A DNA stretch of 64,000 nucleotides from Cannabis sativa (GCF_029168945.1 NW_026870043.1:8562501-8626500); one strand, 5' to 3'; shown: positions 34,341 to 44,731, counted from the first letter of the stretch. Program-made: numbers and translations. The notes: a model not told the origin generated them from the letters alone.

Positions 34341-36045
34341 ACGTGTCATGACGGTCATGAGAGTCAGCAATGACGCAAAATGTCTGTGCTTCCCGCTTAC
34401 TCTAAGTGGGTCCGCGGAGGAATGGTTCAAGAAGCTGGAACAAGGATCCGTGGGCTGTCGGAACAAGTTACAGACCAACTTCCGGAGACAGTTTGTCACC
34501 ACAAGAAAGGTCAACCTGGAGGACAGTGCCTTGACTAACATCAAGCAACTGCCCACCGAGACCTTGAAAAACTACATAAAGAGGTTCCGAGAGGAAGCCT
34601 TGAAGACCAAGAAAGTTGATGACGGACAACAACTTGCCCTTCTCGAGGCAGGCATCCGTACAGGGACTCCCTTCTGGAACGAACTACAGCAGGAAGGCGC
34701 TGCGAGCCTTCAGGACTTCCAGAAGAGAGTCCAAAAGTATATCAACCTTGAAGAGGCCCAAATAGTGGCCTATGGAGGATATTATCCCAATGGGATAGCA
34801 GGATACATGCCCAGAGCACCGCCCTTGGGTACTATCTCGACCGCAGCTCCACCAGTGATCGGCATACAGTTCTCTGCTACTCCCAGATACAGTCAGGGCC
34901 AGGCCTTGGCCCCTGCATCATCACATTTTGGAAATCCCTCAGGGATAAATGGACAAGCTCCCTCGCACTCCGCTCCAACCGCCATCCTGGCAGGCCCTTC
35001 CCAGGGCTCGAGGAGTAAAAGATCCTCCAAAGGCAGCACCCGGACGAAGGAAAAACGCCAAAAGAGGGGGTACACTCCACAGTACACCCAGTACACGGAG
35101 CTGACGGACTCCCAAGAACGTGTGTATTTTGCTACCAGGCAAAATACGCACTACCGGAGACCACCTCCCTTGTACAAGGATAGCTCCCGGAGGGACCCCA
35201 ACAAAAGATGTGAGTACCACAACGACATTGGGCACAGCACCAATGAATGTAAAAATCTCAAGGATGAGATTGAAAACCTGATCCGATTGGGCCACCTCTA
35301 TGATTGGATCAAGAATCGGCTGCCCCACCTCAATTCGGGTCAGGCGACTGGGGTTGTACCGCAGGGAACACCACAGGGTGCAGCAGGAGTATTGGCTCCA
35401 GTTGCTCCCGCTGGAAATGCCCAGCACATCCCCAGTCTGCCACCCAGACCCAATGGGAGAATGGCCATGATCTCAGGAGGCCCCCATATTGGAGGAACCA
35501 CCCGCAAAGAACTGAAGCGGTATGCGGGGGCCGTAAAACACAATGAGGTCTGGGAGGTTACTCAACTCCCAGCTCAAACGCCCCAGCTGATGGATCAACC
35601 CATCACGTTCACGGAAGAAGATGCCAAGACGGTGCGCTTCCCTCACCATGATCCGTTGGTCATCGAGACCCCCATCGCAGATAAAGTGGTGGCCAGAGTC
35701 TTGATTGACAATGGAAGTTCCGTGAACCTGCTCTTCAAGGAGGCCTTCACTGCAATAGGCCTAACGGACCGAGACCTCTCACCCAGTGGTTCCCAACTCA
35801 CAGGGTTTAACGGAACGACGCTTATCCCAATGGGAAAAGTGAGACTTCCCGTCACCTTGTGCCCGGACACCCCCCAAAGCACATTCAAATACTGCACTTT
35901 TGTGGTGGTGGACTGCCCAACCGCTTACAACACGATCCTCGGCCGACCGGCCCTGGTAGATTTTGGCGCAGTCACATCCATTCGGCACCTGTGCTTAAAG
36001 TTCCCTACCGAGGAAGCTAGAATAGTGACAGTAAGAGGAAATTAG
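34333..36045 (+). pseudogene. Gag C-terminal part and aspartic protease of T2
   Basis: 570 codons in one frame. Residues 1-130 hold the Retrotrans_gag core (SGSAEEWFKKLEQGS, LKNYIKRFREEAL). A Pro/Gly/Ser-rich linker follows, then a variant knuckle CEYHNDIGHSTNECKNLK near residue 295-312. The protease starts near residue 425 with ITFTEEDAKTVRFPH and has the active site VLIDNGSSVNLLF near residue 456. It ends with YNTILGRPALVDF, the conserved protease tail. A TAG at 36043-36045 closes the frame before the RT linker. Gag and protease are read together, as usual in Tat elements. Confidence 0.9.
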
Positions 36046-36187
36046 GGGGAGGCGAGGCAATGTTACAATGTTGCAACCCACCTGCCCGTACTGATGGTCC
36101 GGGAAACCATTGAGCCAGAAATGGCTGAAGAAGATGAGTGGGATCCCCGAGTGGGGTCCGAAAAAATTGTAGAACCAATGGAGGATG

Positions 36188-36329
36188 TCGAGGAGATATT
36201 AGTGTGCGACCTCGACTCCACCAAAGTACTCCGGCTGGGAAAGAGCCTAGATCCGGAGGAAAAAGAAAAAATAATAAAAGCGACGACCCCTCGAGGAGAT
36301 ATCAGTGTGCGACCTCGACTCCACCAAAG
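36188..36329 (+). repeat. 39-bp direct duplication between protease and RT of T2
   Basis: 36188-36226 and 36291-36329 are identical except for one base, 103 bp apart. The second copy lies where the conserved RT entry should start. Because 103 is not a multiple of three, the second copy is in a different frame from the first, in line with the frame change between protease and RT. Confidence 0.85.
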
Positions 36330-37690
36330 GGCTCCATCAACATTTTTGCATGGCGCCAAGAGAACATGACCGGCATAAGTCTCCATGTCATCACCCACGT
36401 CCTCAACGTCAACCCGGACATGCCGCCAGTCCAACAAAAGCGACGCCCCCTCGATTCGGTAAAGGCCGAGGCCCTAGAGAAAGAGGTGGACAAGCTTTTG
36501 ACAAACAGCATGATCTGCGACGTAACTATCCGGAATGGCTAGCCAATCCGGTCCTGGTGCCCAAGCCGAACGGGACTTGGCAAGTTTGTATAGATTTCAC
36601 CGATCTAAACAAAGATTGTCTGAAGGACTGCTTCCCGCTGCCCAGGATCGACCAGATGGTAGATGCCACTTCCGGATTCAAATTACTATCCTTCATGGAC
36701 GCCTACGCCGAGTATAACCAAATAAAGATGCACACGACGGACCAAGAGTGCACTAGCTTCAGGACCGATAAGGGGGTATACTGCTACCTAGCCATGCCTT
36801 TCGGATTGAAGAACGCCGGAGCGACCTACCAAAGAATGGTCAACCGGATGTTCAAAGGCCTCTTGGGGCGAAACATGGAGGTATACGTGGACGATATGCT
36901 CGTCAAGTCTAAAGCATGCAACAGCCATGTGGACGACTTAGAAGAGTGTTTTGAAGGAGTCCAGAGATATGGCATGAAGCTCAACCCAAAGAAATGCACC
37001 TTTGGGGTCAAATCGGGAAAATTCCTGGGCTTCATCGTCAGCCAAAGGGGGATTGAGGCAAACCCAAAAACAATCCAAGCTCTCCTGAGCATGCCCTCCC
37101 CCAAGAAGCATAAAGACGTGCAGAGCCTAACCGGAAAGGTTGCTGCCCTGAGCCGTTTCATCTCCCGGTCTACAAACAAGTGCATCCCCTTCTTCAACAT
37201 ATTGAAGAAGTGTCAAAAGTTTGAATGGTCGGACGAGTGCGAGGAGGCGTTCAAAAATTTGAAAGAACATATGGCCAAGCCTCCTATCCTATCAAAACCC
37301 GTTCTCGGAGAGGACCTATTCGTGTATTTGGCTGTCTCCAAGCACGCGGTCAGCGCTGCCCTAGTCCGGGAAGAAGAGAAAACTAAACATCCCGTCTACT
37401 ATGTTAGCAAGCGCATGATAGGAGCAGAGACGCAGTACCCCATCATCGAAAAACTGGTTTTTTGCCTCCTGATGGCCTCAAGAAAATTAAGGCCATATTT
37501 CCAAGCACACCCGATCAAGGTACTGACCAACCACCCACTCCGGCAAGTCCTCTAAAAACCAGAAGCATCCGGAAGGCTCCTCAAATGGGCAATGGAGTTA
37601 AGTCACTTCGACTTACACTACGTTCCCCGCATCTCCATAAAACGCCAAGCCTTGGCGAACTTCATCACCGAATGCAATGAAGCTGAGGCA
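36330..37690 (+). pseudogene. Reverse transcriptase and Ty3-type RNase H of T2
   Basis: The entry FAWRQENMTGI-VITHVLNV is in one frame to about 36535. The RT proper (YPEWLANPVLVPKPNGTW, VCIDFTDLNKD, FGLKNAGATYQRMVN, VYVDDMLVKSK, MKLNPKKC) then runs in the frame used to the end of pol. The RNase H follows (FVYLAVSKHAVSAALV, where the first catalytic Asp reads Ala, then YPIIEKLV and TNHPLRQVL). A TAA at 37553-37555 cuts the domain, and KRQALANFITE ends it. RT catalytic residues are intact. The first RNase H looks weakened at its catalytic sites, as if the second RNase H had taken over; that is inference. Confidence 0.88.
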
Positions 37691-37724
37691 ACCGCGAATG
37701 CGCCAACACCATCGATCCCCACAT

Positions 37725-38110
37725 GGAGAGTATTTGTGGACGGAGCCTCCAATGAAAATGGATCCGGAGCGGGGGTGCTAATTATATCCCCGACCTTACT
37801 TTGACTCCAGGCAGCCCTACGGTTTGACTTCTCAGCTTCAAACAACGAGGCCGAATATGAGGCCTTGATAGCAGGGCTGAGACTAGCGAAGGCCGTAGGG
37901 GCCAAAAGAGTAGAAGTCTACAGCGACTCCCAGCTGGTCGTAAATTAGATATCGGGAGAGTACCAAACACATGGCGAGCGAATGGCCGCGTATGTAACAA
38001 TAGTCCGGGAGCTGCTCCACGAGTTCACGGACTACAAAGTGGAAAGAATCCCCCGAGAAAAGAACGCTCACGCGGACTGTCTGGCTAAGTTAGCTTCAGA
38101 CAGTGAAATC
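37725..38110 (+). pseudogene. Archaeal-like RNase H of T2
   Basis: A second, separate RNase H in the same frame: WRVFVDGASNENGSGAGVL (Asp), NNEAEYEALIAGLRLA (Glu), VEVYSDSQLVVN (Asp), then IPREKNAHADCLAKLAS with the final Asp. All four catalytic acids are present. Stops TGA at 37802-37804 and TAG at 37946-37948 break it. This extra RNase H, distinct from the Ty3 type, is known from Tat-lineage plant elements and is thought to be an acquired domain. Confidence 0.87.
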
Positions 38111-39436
38111 AAAGGGCTGGGGGTAGTACCAGTGGAATGCTTGGCAGAGCCAAGCATCAAAGTAAAAGAGGCCATAATAACGGTTGGGCAAGAACCCAGC
38201 TGGATGGTCCCCATCATAGAATACATAACGAAAGGTGAGTTGCCCCAAGCAAGGGCACTGTCTCGAAAGATTCAATATCAGGCTCATCGTTATGTAATGA
38301 TGGATCAAATTCTCTACTAAAGAGGACTCAGCATCCCTTATTTAAGGTGTGTATCGGACCCTGAAGCTAGACAAATCATGCTAGAGGTCCACGAAGGCTT
38401 CTGTGGAGATCATACAGGAGGACCCAGTCTCTCAAAGAAAATATTGAGACAGGGATACTTCTGGCCAACAATGAAAAAAGATTGTATAGACTACGTCCAA
38501 AAGTGTGATTCGTGCCAAAGGTTTGCGAACATACCGAGAGCTCCTCCCAATGAAATTACCCTGATGACTAGTCCTTGGCCCTTCGCGGTTTGGGGAATAG
38601 ATCTTATTCGGTCCCTGCCAACAGGAAAGGGAGGAGTAAAGTATGCAATAGTAGCAGTAGACTACTTCACCAAATGGACGGAGGCTGAGCCCATGAAGAC
38701 TATAACTGCTAAAAACGCACTAGACTTTGTTATCAAAAACATAGTGTGTCGACATGGCTTGCCTCACAAAATAGTCTCTGACAATGGAATGCAATTTGAT
38801 TGCGAAGAATTCACTGACTTCTGCAACCAACACGGAGTAGTAAAAAGCTTCTCCGCGGTGGCAAGGCCGCAAACAAACGGTCAAGCAGATGCAGTCAATA
38901 AAATCCTAAAGGTTACCCTAAAGAAAAAGCTGCTGGCCTGCAAAAACAACTGGCCCGAAGAGTTGCCAAGAATGTTATGGGCCTACCGGACGACCCCCAG
39001 AACAACGACCGGCCACTCGCCTTTTTCAATGGCATACGGTTGTGAAGCGATGGTTCCAGTAGAAATGTTATTCCCGTCCCACAAGAGAACGACTTACGAT
39101 CCAGCTACAAATCAGGCTTTACTTCAAGAAGCTCTGGATCAAGTTGAAGAGCTCCGGGACGAGTCACAAATACGAATGGCAGCTTATCAAAAGAAGGTGA
39201 CAAAATATTTTAACTCCAAAGTTAAAAACAGAAAATTTGCTATTGGGGATATGGTCTTAAGAAGAGTCTTCCCAGCCACCCAAGAGCCCGGAGTGGGGGT
39301 ACTTGGGCCAAATTGGGAAGGACCATATGAAATCGAGGACGAAATCGATTCAGGCACTTACAAGCGAAAAAGGATGGACGGAACCATTGTGCCAAGGGCC
39401 TGGAATGCCGATCACCCCAGAAAATATTACCAATAG
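38111..39436 (+). pseudogene. Integrase of T2
   Basis: A linker (PSWMVPIIEYITKGELP) leads, past a TAA at 38318-38320, to the zinc-binding part (VHEGFCGDHTGG, CDSCQRF) and core: WGIDLIRSLPTGKGG (Asp), VDYFTKWTEAEP, IVSDNGMQFD (Asp) and NGQADAVNKILK, where the usual Glu is replaced by Asp (QADAVNK; T1 reads VEAVNK). The end is ADHPRKYYQ then TAG. From 38378 to the stop the frame is open for 352 codons. There is no chromodomain. Confidence 0.9.
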
Positions 39437-39603
39437 TCCAAAAGTGTAACTTAGGCTTTGTTTAAAGAGTTTGTACCGTCTAAGTGTATACAGCCTCCGT
39501 ATGTTAAATAAAACTGAGTGCCTTAAAAACAAAGTTTCTATGCCACTCAAGGGGGTACTAAGGTATAGCACACGGACAGACAAAAACAGGCTAAGTAAAA
39601 CAT

Positions 39604-39788
39604 CTTGACCCAAAGGGCAGGTCAAACATCCTGACCCAAAGGGCAGGTCAAAAAAAAAAGTATGCACAAAAAAGAGAAGCATATATATAAATATCCTGAC
39701 CCAAAGGGAAAGTCCAAAAGAAAGATATGTGCATCAAATAAGATCATACATATATATTAAAATCCTAGCCCTAAGGGCAGGTCAAAAA
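39604..39788. repeat. Short tandem repeats between T2 pol and the antisense gene
   Basis: Four copies of a ~23-base unit, core CTGACCCAAAGGGCAGGTCA, at 39604-39626, 39630-39652, 39695-39718 and 39764-39788. The first two are nearly perfect, the last two diverged. They lie where sense and antisense transcripts would meet. Such variable repeats upstream of the 3' LTR are known in Tat/Ogre elements. Confidence 0.85.
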
Positions 39789-39958
39789 CTAATTGTAAAT
39801 ATATACAAAAGGCCCGGGGGTAGGCCTTAACTAATGTTTCCCCTTGTAAAATAAAACAGTTATAAATAAAAATTATCTTAAATGTAAGAGAATTGGCTGT
39901 AAATAAAAAAAAAAAGATAAGAAAAATCTTGGTTGTAATGAGTTGAACTCGGAACGGC

Positions 39959-40636
39959 CTAGTCGATGCGAGGAGGAAGGCGAGGACCAATGCGCGCCTC
40001 CAGCATGGTATCAAGCTTCTTCTTCTTCTCCCGGAATTTAGCAATCATCTCCGCGGGTTTGGGGTAGAAGTCAGGCTTGATATTCTTGCCATTTGTAGAC
40101 CAGGCCATGTAAACGCCATCGTCGAAGCACTTAACGCATCGGCTGCAAGAGACGGGAGAAAGGAGCTCATCTTTCTTAGGCTTCCTCAAGGCTTGATCTT
40201 TGAAGTCCTTGAGCTCCTTCAGCTCCACGGCCAAGTTGGCCTTAGACTCCAAGTCCGCCTGGTGCACTTCCTCTAGGGACTTCACCTTCGCGGCCATTTC
40301 ATCAAAGGCCTCCCTAGCCTCCCGGAGCTCGCGTTTGGCCTTGGAATCAGCCTCGCCCTCCGCCCTCAGCTCCTCCTGGTGCTTGGCCTCCAGCTTGTCC
40401 CTCCGAATGGCCTCCTTCCGGATCATCGCCTCCGCTTGAGCTTCCCTCCGCCTGGCCTCTTCCTCGAAATTGGCCTTGGCAAGGGCCTCCCTTCGCTCAG
40501 CATCCTCCTGGTATGTCTGCCTTTCAGCAGTCAGATCCTGGAGAATCTTCATGACTTCGTCCATGCCCCCAAATTCAGACAAGACGAAGCCATGGTTGAT
40601 TATGTTCTTGGAAAGGCGGCCGACCTCGGCAGCAAG
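39959..40636 (-). CDS. T2 antisense gene, last coding exon (coiled coil)
   Basis: 226 codons including the stop, read from 40636 down to 39959. The first two-thirds is a long charged coiled coil (RREALAKANFEEEARRRE, VKSLEEVHQADLESK). The tail has CSRCVKCFDDGVYM and FYPKPAEMIAKFREKKKK. It joins the exon at 41448-40712 through a 75-bp intron (40711-40637: donor GTAAGTATTT, acceptor TTTTCCAG), both sides in phase 0. The exon begins upstream of its first Met, and the joined frame stays open. No function is known for this part. Confidence 0.7.
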   Translation of the reverse strand, partial: LAAEVGRLSKNIINHGFVLSEFGGMDEVMKILQDLTAERQTYQEDAERREALAKANFEEEARRREAQAEAMIRKEAIRRDKLEAKHQEELRAEGEADSKAKRELREAREAFDEMAAKVKSLEEVHQADLESKANLAVELKELKDFKDQALRKPKKDELLSPVSCSRCVKCFDDGVYMAWSTNGKNIKPDFYPKPAEMIAKFREKKKKLDTMLEARIGPRLPPRID

Positions 40637-40711
40637 CTGGAAAAGGATGCAAGAGTGAGTAAATTCCTTAAGAAAAATAATGAGGAAAAAAGTAAACTAC
40701 AAAATACTTAC
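40637..40711 (-). other. Candidate third intron of the T2 antisense gene (75 bp)
   Basis: On the minus strand it starts GTAAGTATTTTGTAG and ends CATCCTTTTCCAG. It is T-rich and of typical small plant intron size. An in-frame TAG lies inside it, so removal is needed for the frame to continue. Confidence 0.7.
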
Positions 40712-41448
40712 CACAGTCAAGGAGTGGCTGAGATCCTGGACTAGGAAGATGGAGTTCAAGGATGCACAAGCAGCGAACCACTTGGGCGCACACCGGGTTA
40801 GCTGAGACACAAACTCGCGGGTCATCTCCGTGGCAAAGGGAGCCAAGGTGGGCCCGAGGAAACGATTGAACCAATCCGACAGGGGGTCCAAGTTTAGATC
40901 CCACGGATTCTGGTAGTTTTGATCGTTAAGGGGATTTTGCATTTCATCACGCAAAACCCTCCTCAAAGCCTCCACGTCAGCATTCCCCCGGGAGTACTCG
41001 TCCATGGCGTAGTTGTGTTTGGCTATCCGGAGCTCCTGCCTCGCCTCATCTCTAGGAACCGGAGTCAGCACTATGTTGGGAGGTACTGTATATTCCTCCG
41101 CCTTGGAAGGGATCCCGGAATCAGGGCCAGGGGCCGGAGTGTCCGCTCTCCGCTGCCGTTTGGGTACCTCCTCGGCTACCATCTTGCCCTTTCGCTTGCG
41201 AATCAGAGCAACCTCTTGCTCTTCTTCACTTTCTTCAACTTCCTTAGGAAGAGCCCATTGCTCTTCTTGACCTTCTTTAGCTTCCTCCGGAAGCGCCTCC
41301 TCCACATCCACTAAGTCAATAGTGTCTGGAGGGGCACTGGAAGAAGCTTTCAAGGGAGTGGCCACTTGAGAAGAAGTTAAAGGAAGTGGAGCGTCAGGAG
41401 TGTGAGCTCCGGCAAGGGCGGCCAAAATGGCATCCATGGAATTACCTG
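40712..41448 (-). CDS. T2 antisense gene, middle coding exon
   Basis: Two bases completing a codon plus 245 codons. The N-terminal part is Ala/Pro/Glu-rich and acidic (EESEEEQEVALIRKRKGK) with a basic cluster VPKRQRR that looks like a nuclear localisation signal. The second half is folded-looking (NPWDLNLDPLSDWFNRFLG, TREFVSQLTRCAPKWF). The acceptor TTGTTGTAG ends at 41449 and the exon ends before GTAAGT at 40711. No known domain is recognised. Confidence 0.65.
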
Positions 41449-41526
41449 CTACAACAAAAGAAAAGAGGCAAGTGTCAGAATTTGTGAAGGCAGTAAAACT
41501 CAAAAAAGCAATCAAGCTAGTCCTAC
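41449..41526 (-). other. Candidate second intron of the T2 antisense gene (78 bp)
   Basis: Donor GTAGGACTAG begins at 41526 and acceptor TTTTGTTGTAG ends at 41449, on the minus strand. The upstream exon leaves one base of a codon and the downstream exon supplies two, so the phase fits. The donor is weaker than those of the other introns, and the frame is also open through this stretch, so splicing here is less certain. Confidence 0.5.
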
Positions 41527-43088
41527 CCTGACTCTCTAATTTGACCCTACCAAAGTTCCGAATCTTAATGCTGACTGCATCATCCCCGATATAACTGTTC
41601 GAGGGTCCAACTGGAAGAAAGATAGGCCGAAGGGTCCAAGGGAACGGGCTCCAGAGGTCCAGAACCCATCCGTGAGCGACCTAGGAAATCTCCTGAGTTT
41701 GAAAAATAATAATCCTTGGCATGATCTCCCCACCGGGTCGAGGGCATCCTAAACATAAGGAGACGTTCATCGAACCCTACAGGCCTAAGGCTGGCATATT
41801 CGCTAACAGAGGGAACATAATGCACTGATAAAGGAGACTTACCGGAGCCCAAAGTACTGGCGTCAGGAGCCCCAGTATTTGGCACCTGAACCAAAGGCTT
41901 TGGTCTGGGGGCCCTCCTCTCAACCAGGCTCCCAATGCGAAGGGACTTCCCGGAAAAAGTTTGGCTTCTCCTCTCGACCGGGCTCCCCACGCGAAGGGGC
42001 CTCCCGGAAGCCGCCTGGGCCTTGGAATAAGCCTTCTCCTGGGCCTTCCGGTAGAGATACTCTTGGTACTTCTTCTCCGCGGTGGCAATAAGCTCGTCCC
42101 GGAAGGTCTTCTCCGCGGCAGGCACCCTCACATTTGGACAAATAACCTTAGAAAGGTTAGAGTCCTCCACTGATTGGTGCAGCAGAATCAGCTTAGCCTT
42201 CCGACAGTTCTCCGTCGTGACTAAGCCTCCGACGTCGAGATCCGCCCGGTCATAAGTCGCAAAGACCTGAGCCCACCGAAGAAAGATCTCAGTAGGCGCG
42301 GTCCGCTCGTAGGGAGGAATCTTGACCCACTCCGTGAGAAGCTCCGGGTGCTCCACAGCTCGAAACCCAGAGGAGAAGAAAAAGCGATGGCGATACTCCT
42401 TGACATGAGTTTGCCGATTGTAAGGGACCACCCCATCATTTGAAAGGTGGGCCCGGAAACCATAAAAATCGTCTTTAAGTTTGTCCCCCTTTTTGGGAAC
42501 AAAAACAAGTTCATAAAAATACAAAATCTCCGCCGGACTGGGAGAACCCCATCCCCGGGCGGAGTAAAAAATGAATAAGCCTGAAAGCAGGCGGTAAGCT
42601 TGGGGAATTAGTTGGTATGGCGCAAGGCCGACAAATACAAGAAAGTATATAAAATAATCTTGAAGGGGAAGCATGGCCCCGGACATCAAGTGCCTCTGGC
42701 TCCAAACCCCGAAGCTGTCGTAGTTATGGTTGGGCGTCTCCGCATCTCGGGGCGGCCGGTGGTACGTCCCGGATGTCGAGGGCTTAATTCCAGCCACCTC
42801 CACGATATTCTCCAACTGGTGAGGGCAAGTTAGAGTGTAGTGAAGCTTAGTCGCCTCCCATCCCGTAGCCCGAGGTTTGTACCCCTCCTGGACAACGGGA
42901 CCCAGCATGACGTCCTCAAGGGTAGCCAAACGCTTACCCCCCTTCTTGGATGATTTCGAACCAGATGCAGACATATTTGGATTATGAAAAAGAGTTAAAA
43001 TTCCAACAATTAGACCCTTTACCAAACCATAAACCAAAAAAGGGAATGGGGGTCCCCTAACCGCTGGAAAGAGGCCCCCTCCGGACAT
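41527..43088 (-). CDS. T2 antisense gene, first coding exon: putative gypsy-type transposon domain
   Basis: The ATG at 43088-43086 follows an intron acceptor directly. A later Met at 42974 (MSASGSKSSKKGGKR) is an alternative start. An open frame of 502 codons to 41580 holds the conserved domain: LPLQDYFIYFLVFVGLAP, FIFYSARGWGSPSPAEIL, FYGFRAHLSNDG and FLRWAQVFATYDRADLD. A heptad-like basic stretch (AEKKYQEYLYRKAQEKAY) and a linker with repeated Gly-Ser-Arg segments follow. The frame hits TGA at 41580, but the next frame stays open to the donor at 41526, so one base has probably been gained near 41590-41640. This plant family occurs antisense in Tat elements. It is not an envelope gene. Confidence 0.8.
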
Positions 43089-43444
43089 CTGTCAATAAGA
43101 AATCCTTAGAAGGATTTCCTGGACAAAAGTCGGGTGCAAAAATCTCACAGATGGGGACATTGCGCATGAAAGAAAAAGAAAGAAGGGCAGAAAATCGAGA
43201 AAAACAAAGTCTTCTCTATGCCCTTGAAGGCCACCACACGAAGAGTGTATGGTCCTTTACAAAATATAACAACAGTGCGTGACAAGATTTACCCTAACAC
43301 CAGAGAAGGTAAATCTAGGCCTATTCCGTGAAAAACTCAAAGGAATACATTCCAAAAACTTCAAATACCAAACCCAGAAAAATAAACAGATAGTAAAGCA
43401 TGCCATAAACACAAACAATAAAGTGAGGGATGCGAGAAACTTAC
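43089..43444 (-). other. Candidate 5'UTR intron of the T2 antisense gene (356 bp)
   Basis: Donor GTAAGTTTCT begins at 43444 and acceptor TTATTGACAG ends at 43089, the base before the ATG. Element B has the same plan at 17919-18279. Confidence 0.65.
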
Positions 43445-43639
43445 AATGAAGTGTTAGAACTGGGGGTTTTGTTGTTGATCAAACAAGGGAATGTAGACTG
43501 ACAATAGTGAGTGAAGGTTAGCAAATAAATTTGCAAAGTGTTCGAAGGTTTTTCTTGGTCTGAGGATTTTTTCTCTCTGGAAAACTCGAACAAAGTTGGC
43601 AAGAAATGGAAAGTAACCAAATGAAGGAAAGGTGGTGGC

Positions 43640-43646
43640 TTTCATA
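43640..43646 (-). promoter_or_regulatory. Possible TATA element of the T2 antisense gene
   Basis: CCTATGAAAG on the minus strand about 200 bp before the donor, at roughly the place of the clear CCTATAAATG of element B. It is one base off a good TATA box. Confidence 0.35.
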
Positions 43647-43960
43647 GGCCAAAGTGAATGAGGAACAGGCGCTATCACCTACCAATCGAACGGGTGGGGA
43701 GGCACACGATTCAAATTCCCAAGGATAAACAGTTGGATTGGTTCGTAATTAAGGCAGTGGAAACGTTTGAGTATCCGTCTGACACCATTAATGCGCTGTA
43801 TCAATCAATGGGCATGAAACGAATCAACGCCTGCAAAAAGTGAATCAGTGCATTAATGGCAATCATTAACTGCACCATCACGCGCCCGAAGCACGTGCCA
43901 GGAAACTGAGGAGTCGACCGGAGGCACTTGAACAAGCCCTGTTTTATTTTTCAAATAAAC

Positions 43961-43977
43961 AAGGCTTGGGGGGTAAA
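43961..43977 (+). promoter_or_regulatory. Polypurine tract of T2
   Basis: AAGGCTTGGGGGGTAAA lies immediately before the 3' LTR. Element B has CTTGGGGGGAAAA at the same place. 43647-43960 holds no other recognisable gene. Confidence 0.85.
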
Positions 43978-44726
43978 TGTTGCCCCTGATTTTGCCCAAT
44001 ATACGTGGACCAACCAGACAGGGACACGTGGATCAAAACATCTTAATGCTTGAATTATTTTCTAAGCCTTCATGTAATAAGGAGGCATCCGGGACGTGCC
44101 TCCCTGAGAAGTCATACGGAGCCCCCTATGCTCTCGGAAGCCTTACTAACATTAAGGCATCTCCGCGAGGTGTCAGGCTTCACCTGAGCAGTCATTTTGC
44201 ATTTAATGCCGCATGGGAGGAAACGTGTTGGGACTGCTACACGCAATAAAGTCTGATGGCACAACTCCCAATCTGCAGCTGTGAAGTAATGATCATTTAA
44301 GTCTATCGACGGCTACACTGTGAAGAGTCACATCAGTCAAAAGACAATAAGGACATTCCACATAAAAGCCCTACAACACCTAGAGATTTGACCATGCATT
44401 ACTCATGGTATATTCATTAGGAATGACCATCTTTATGGATATTTACAGATACACATGTACAATAATCCTGGGGATCACCCCACCAAAAACACTATAAATA
44501 CCCCCTCAAAGATCATTAAATGGGGTCGAAAAATCTTGGGTTGCATAAGTGCAAGAAGAGTAAATACTCACCAAGAACATTCTCTGTATTCAATACATCC
44601 ATAAATAACAAAGACTCGTGGACTAAGGCTCATTAACGCCCCTACCACGTAAAAATCCTTCTCTAATTTTCTTACAGTTCTCTAATCTTATATTATTTTA
44701 TTGGTTGCCGAAAACCTCGGTCAACA
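43978..44726 (+). repeat. 3' LTR of T2
   Basis: Runs from TGTTGCCCCTGATTTTGCCC to CCTCGGTCAACA, followed by the CTTAC duplication. TATA box at 44493-44500. Confidence 0.95.
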
Positions 44727-44731
44727 CTTAC

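Larger units (their letters stand above)
32591..44726 (+). mobile_element. Complete Ty3/gypsy Tat/Retand-type element T2 with antisense gene
   Basis: 12,136 bp with LTRs of 750 and 749 bp differing at roughly 25-30 positions by eye. Perfect 5-bp duplications CTTAC lie at 32586-32590 and 44727-44731. Sense side: Gag, protease, RT, Ty3-type RNase H, archaeal-like RNase H, integrase. Antisense side, between pol and the 3' LTR: a gene with candidate introns. Tandem repeats separate the two. The extra RNase H, the antisense gene and the lack of a chromodomain place it in the Tat group, closest in plan to Retand. It sits in the copia D leader. Confidence 0.93.

Noticed and set aside
34939..35427. 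A 162-codon minus-strand frame
   Set aside because: Opposite the Gag linker and knuckle of T2, in a Pro/Gly-rich region that gives long open frames on both strands. No domain.
39959..43088. An envelope-like gene between pol and the 3' LTR
   Set aside because: The gene is on the opposite strand and has no signal peptide or transmembrane helix pattern. Its first exon belongs to the plant gypsy-type transposon family.
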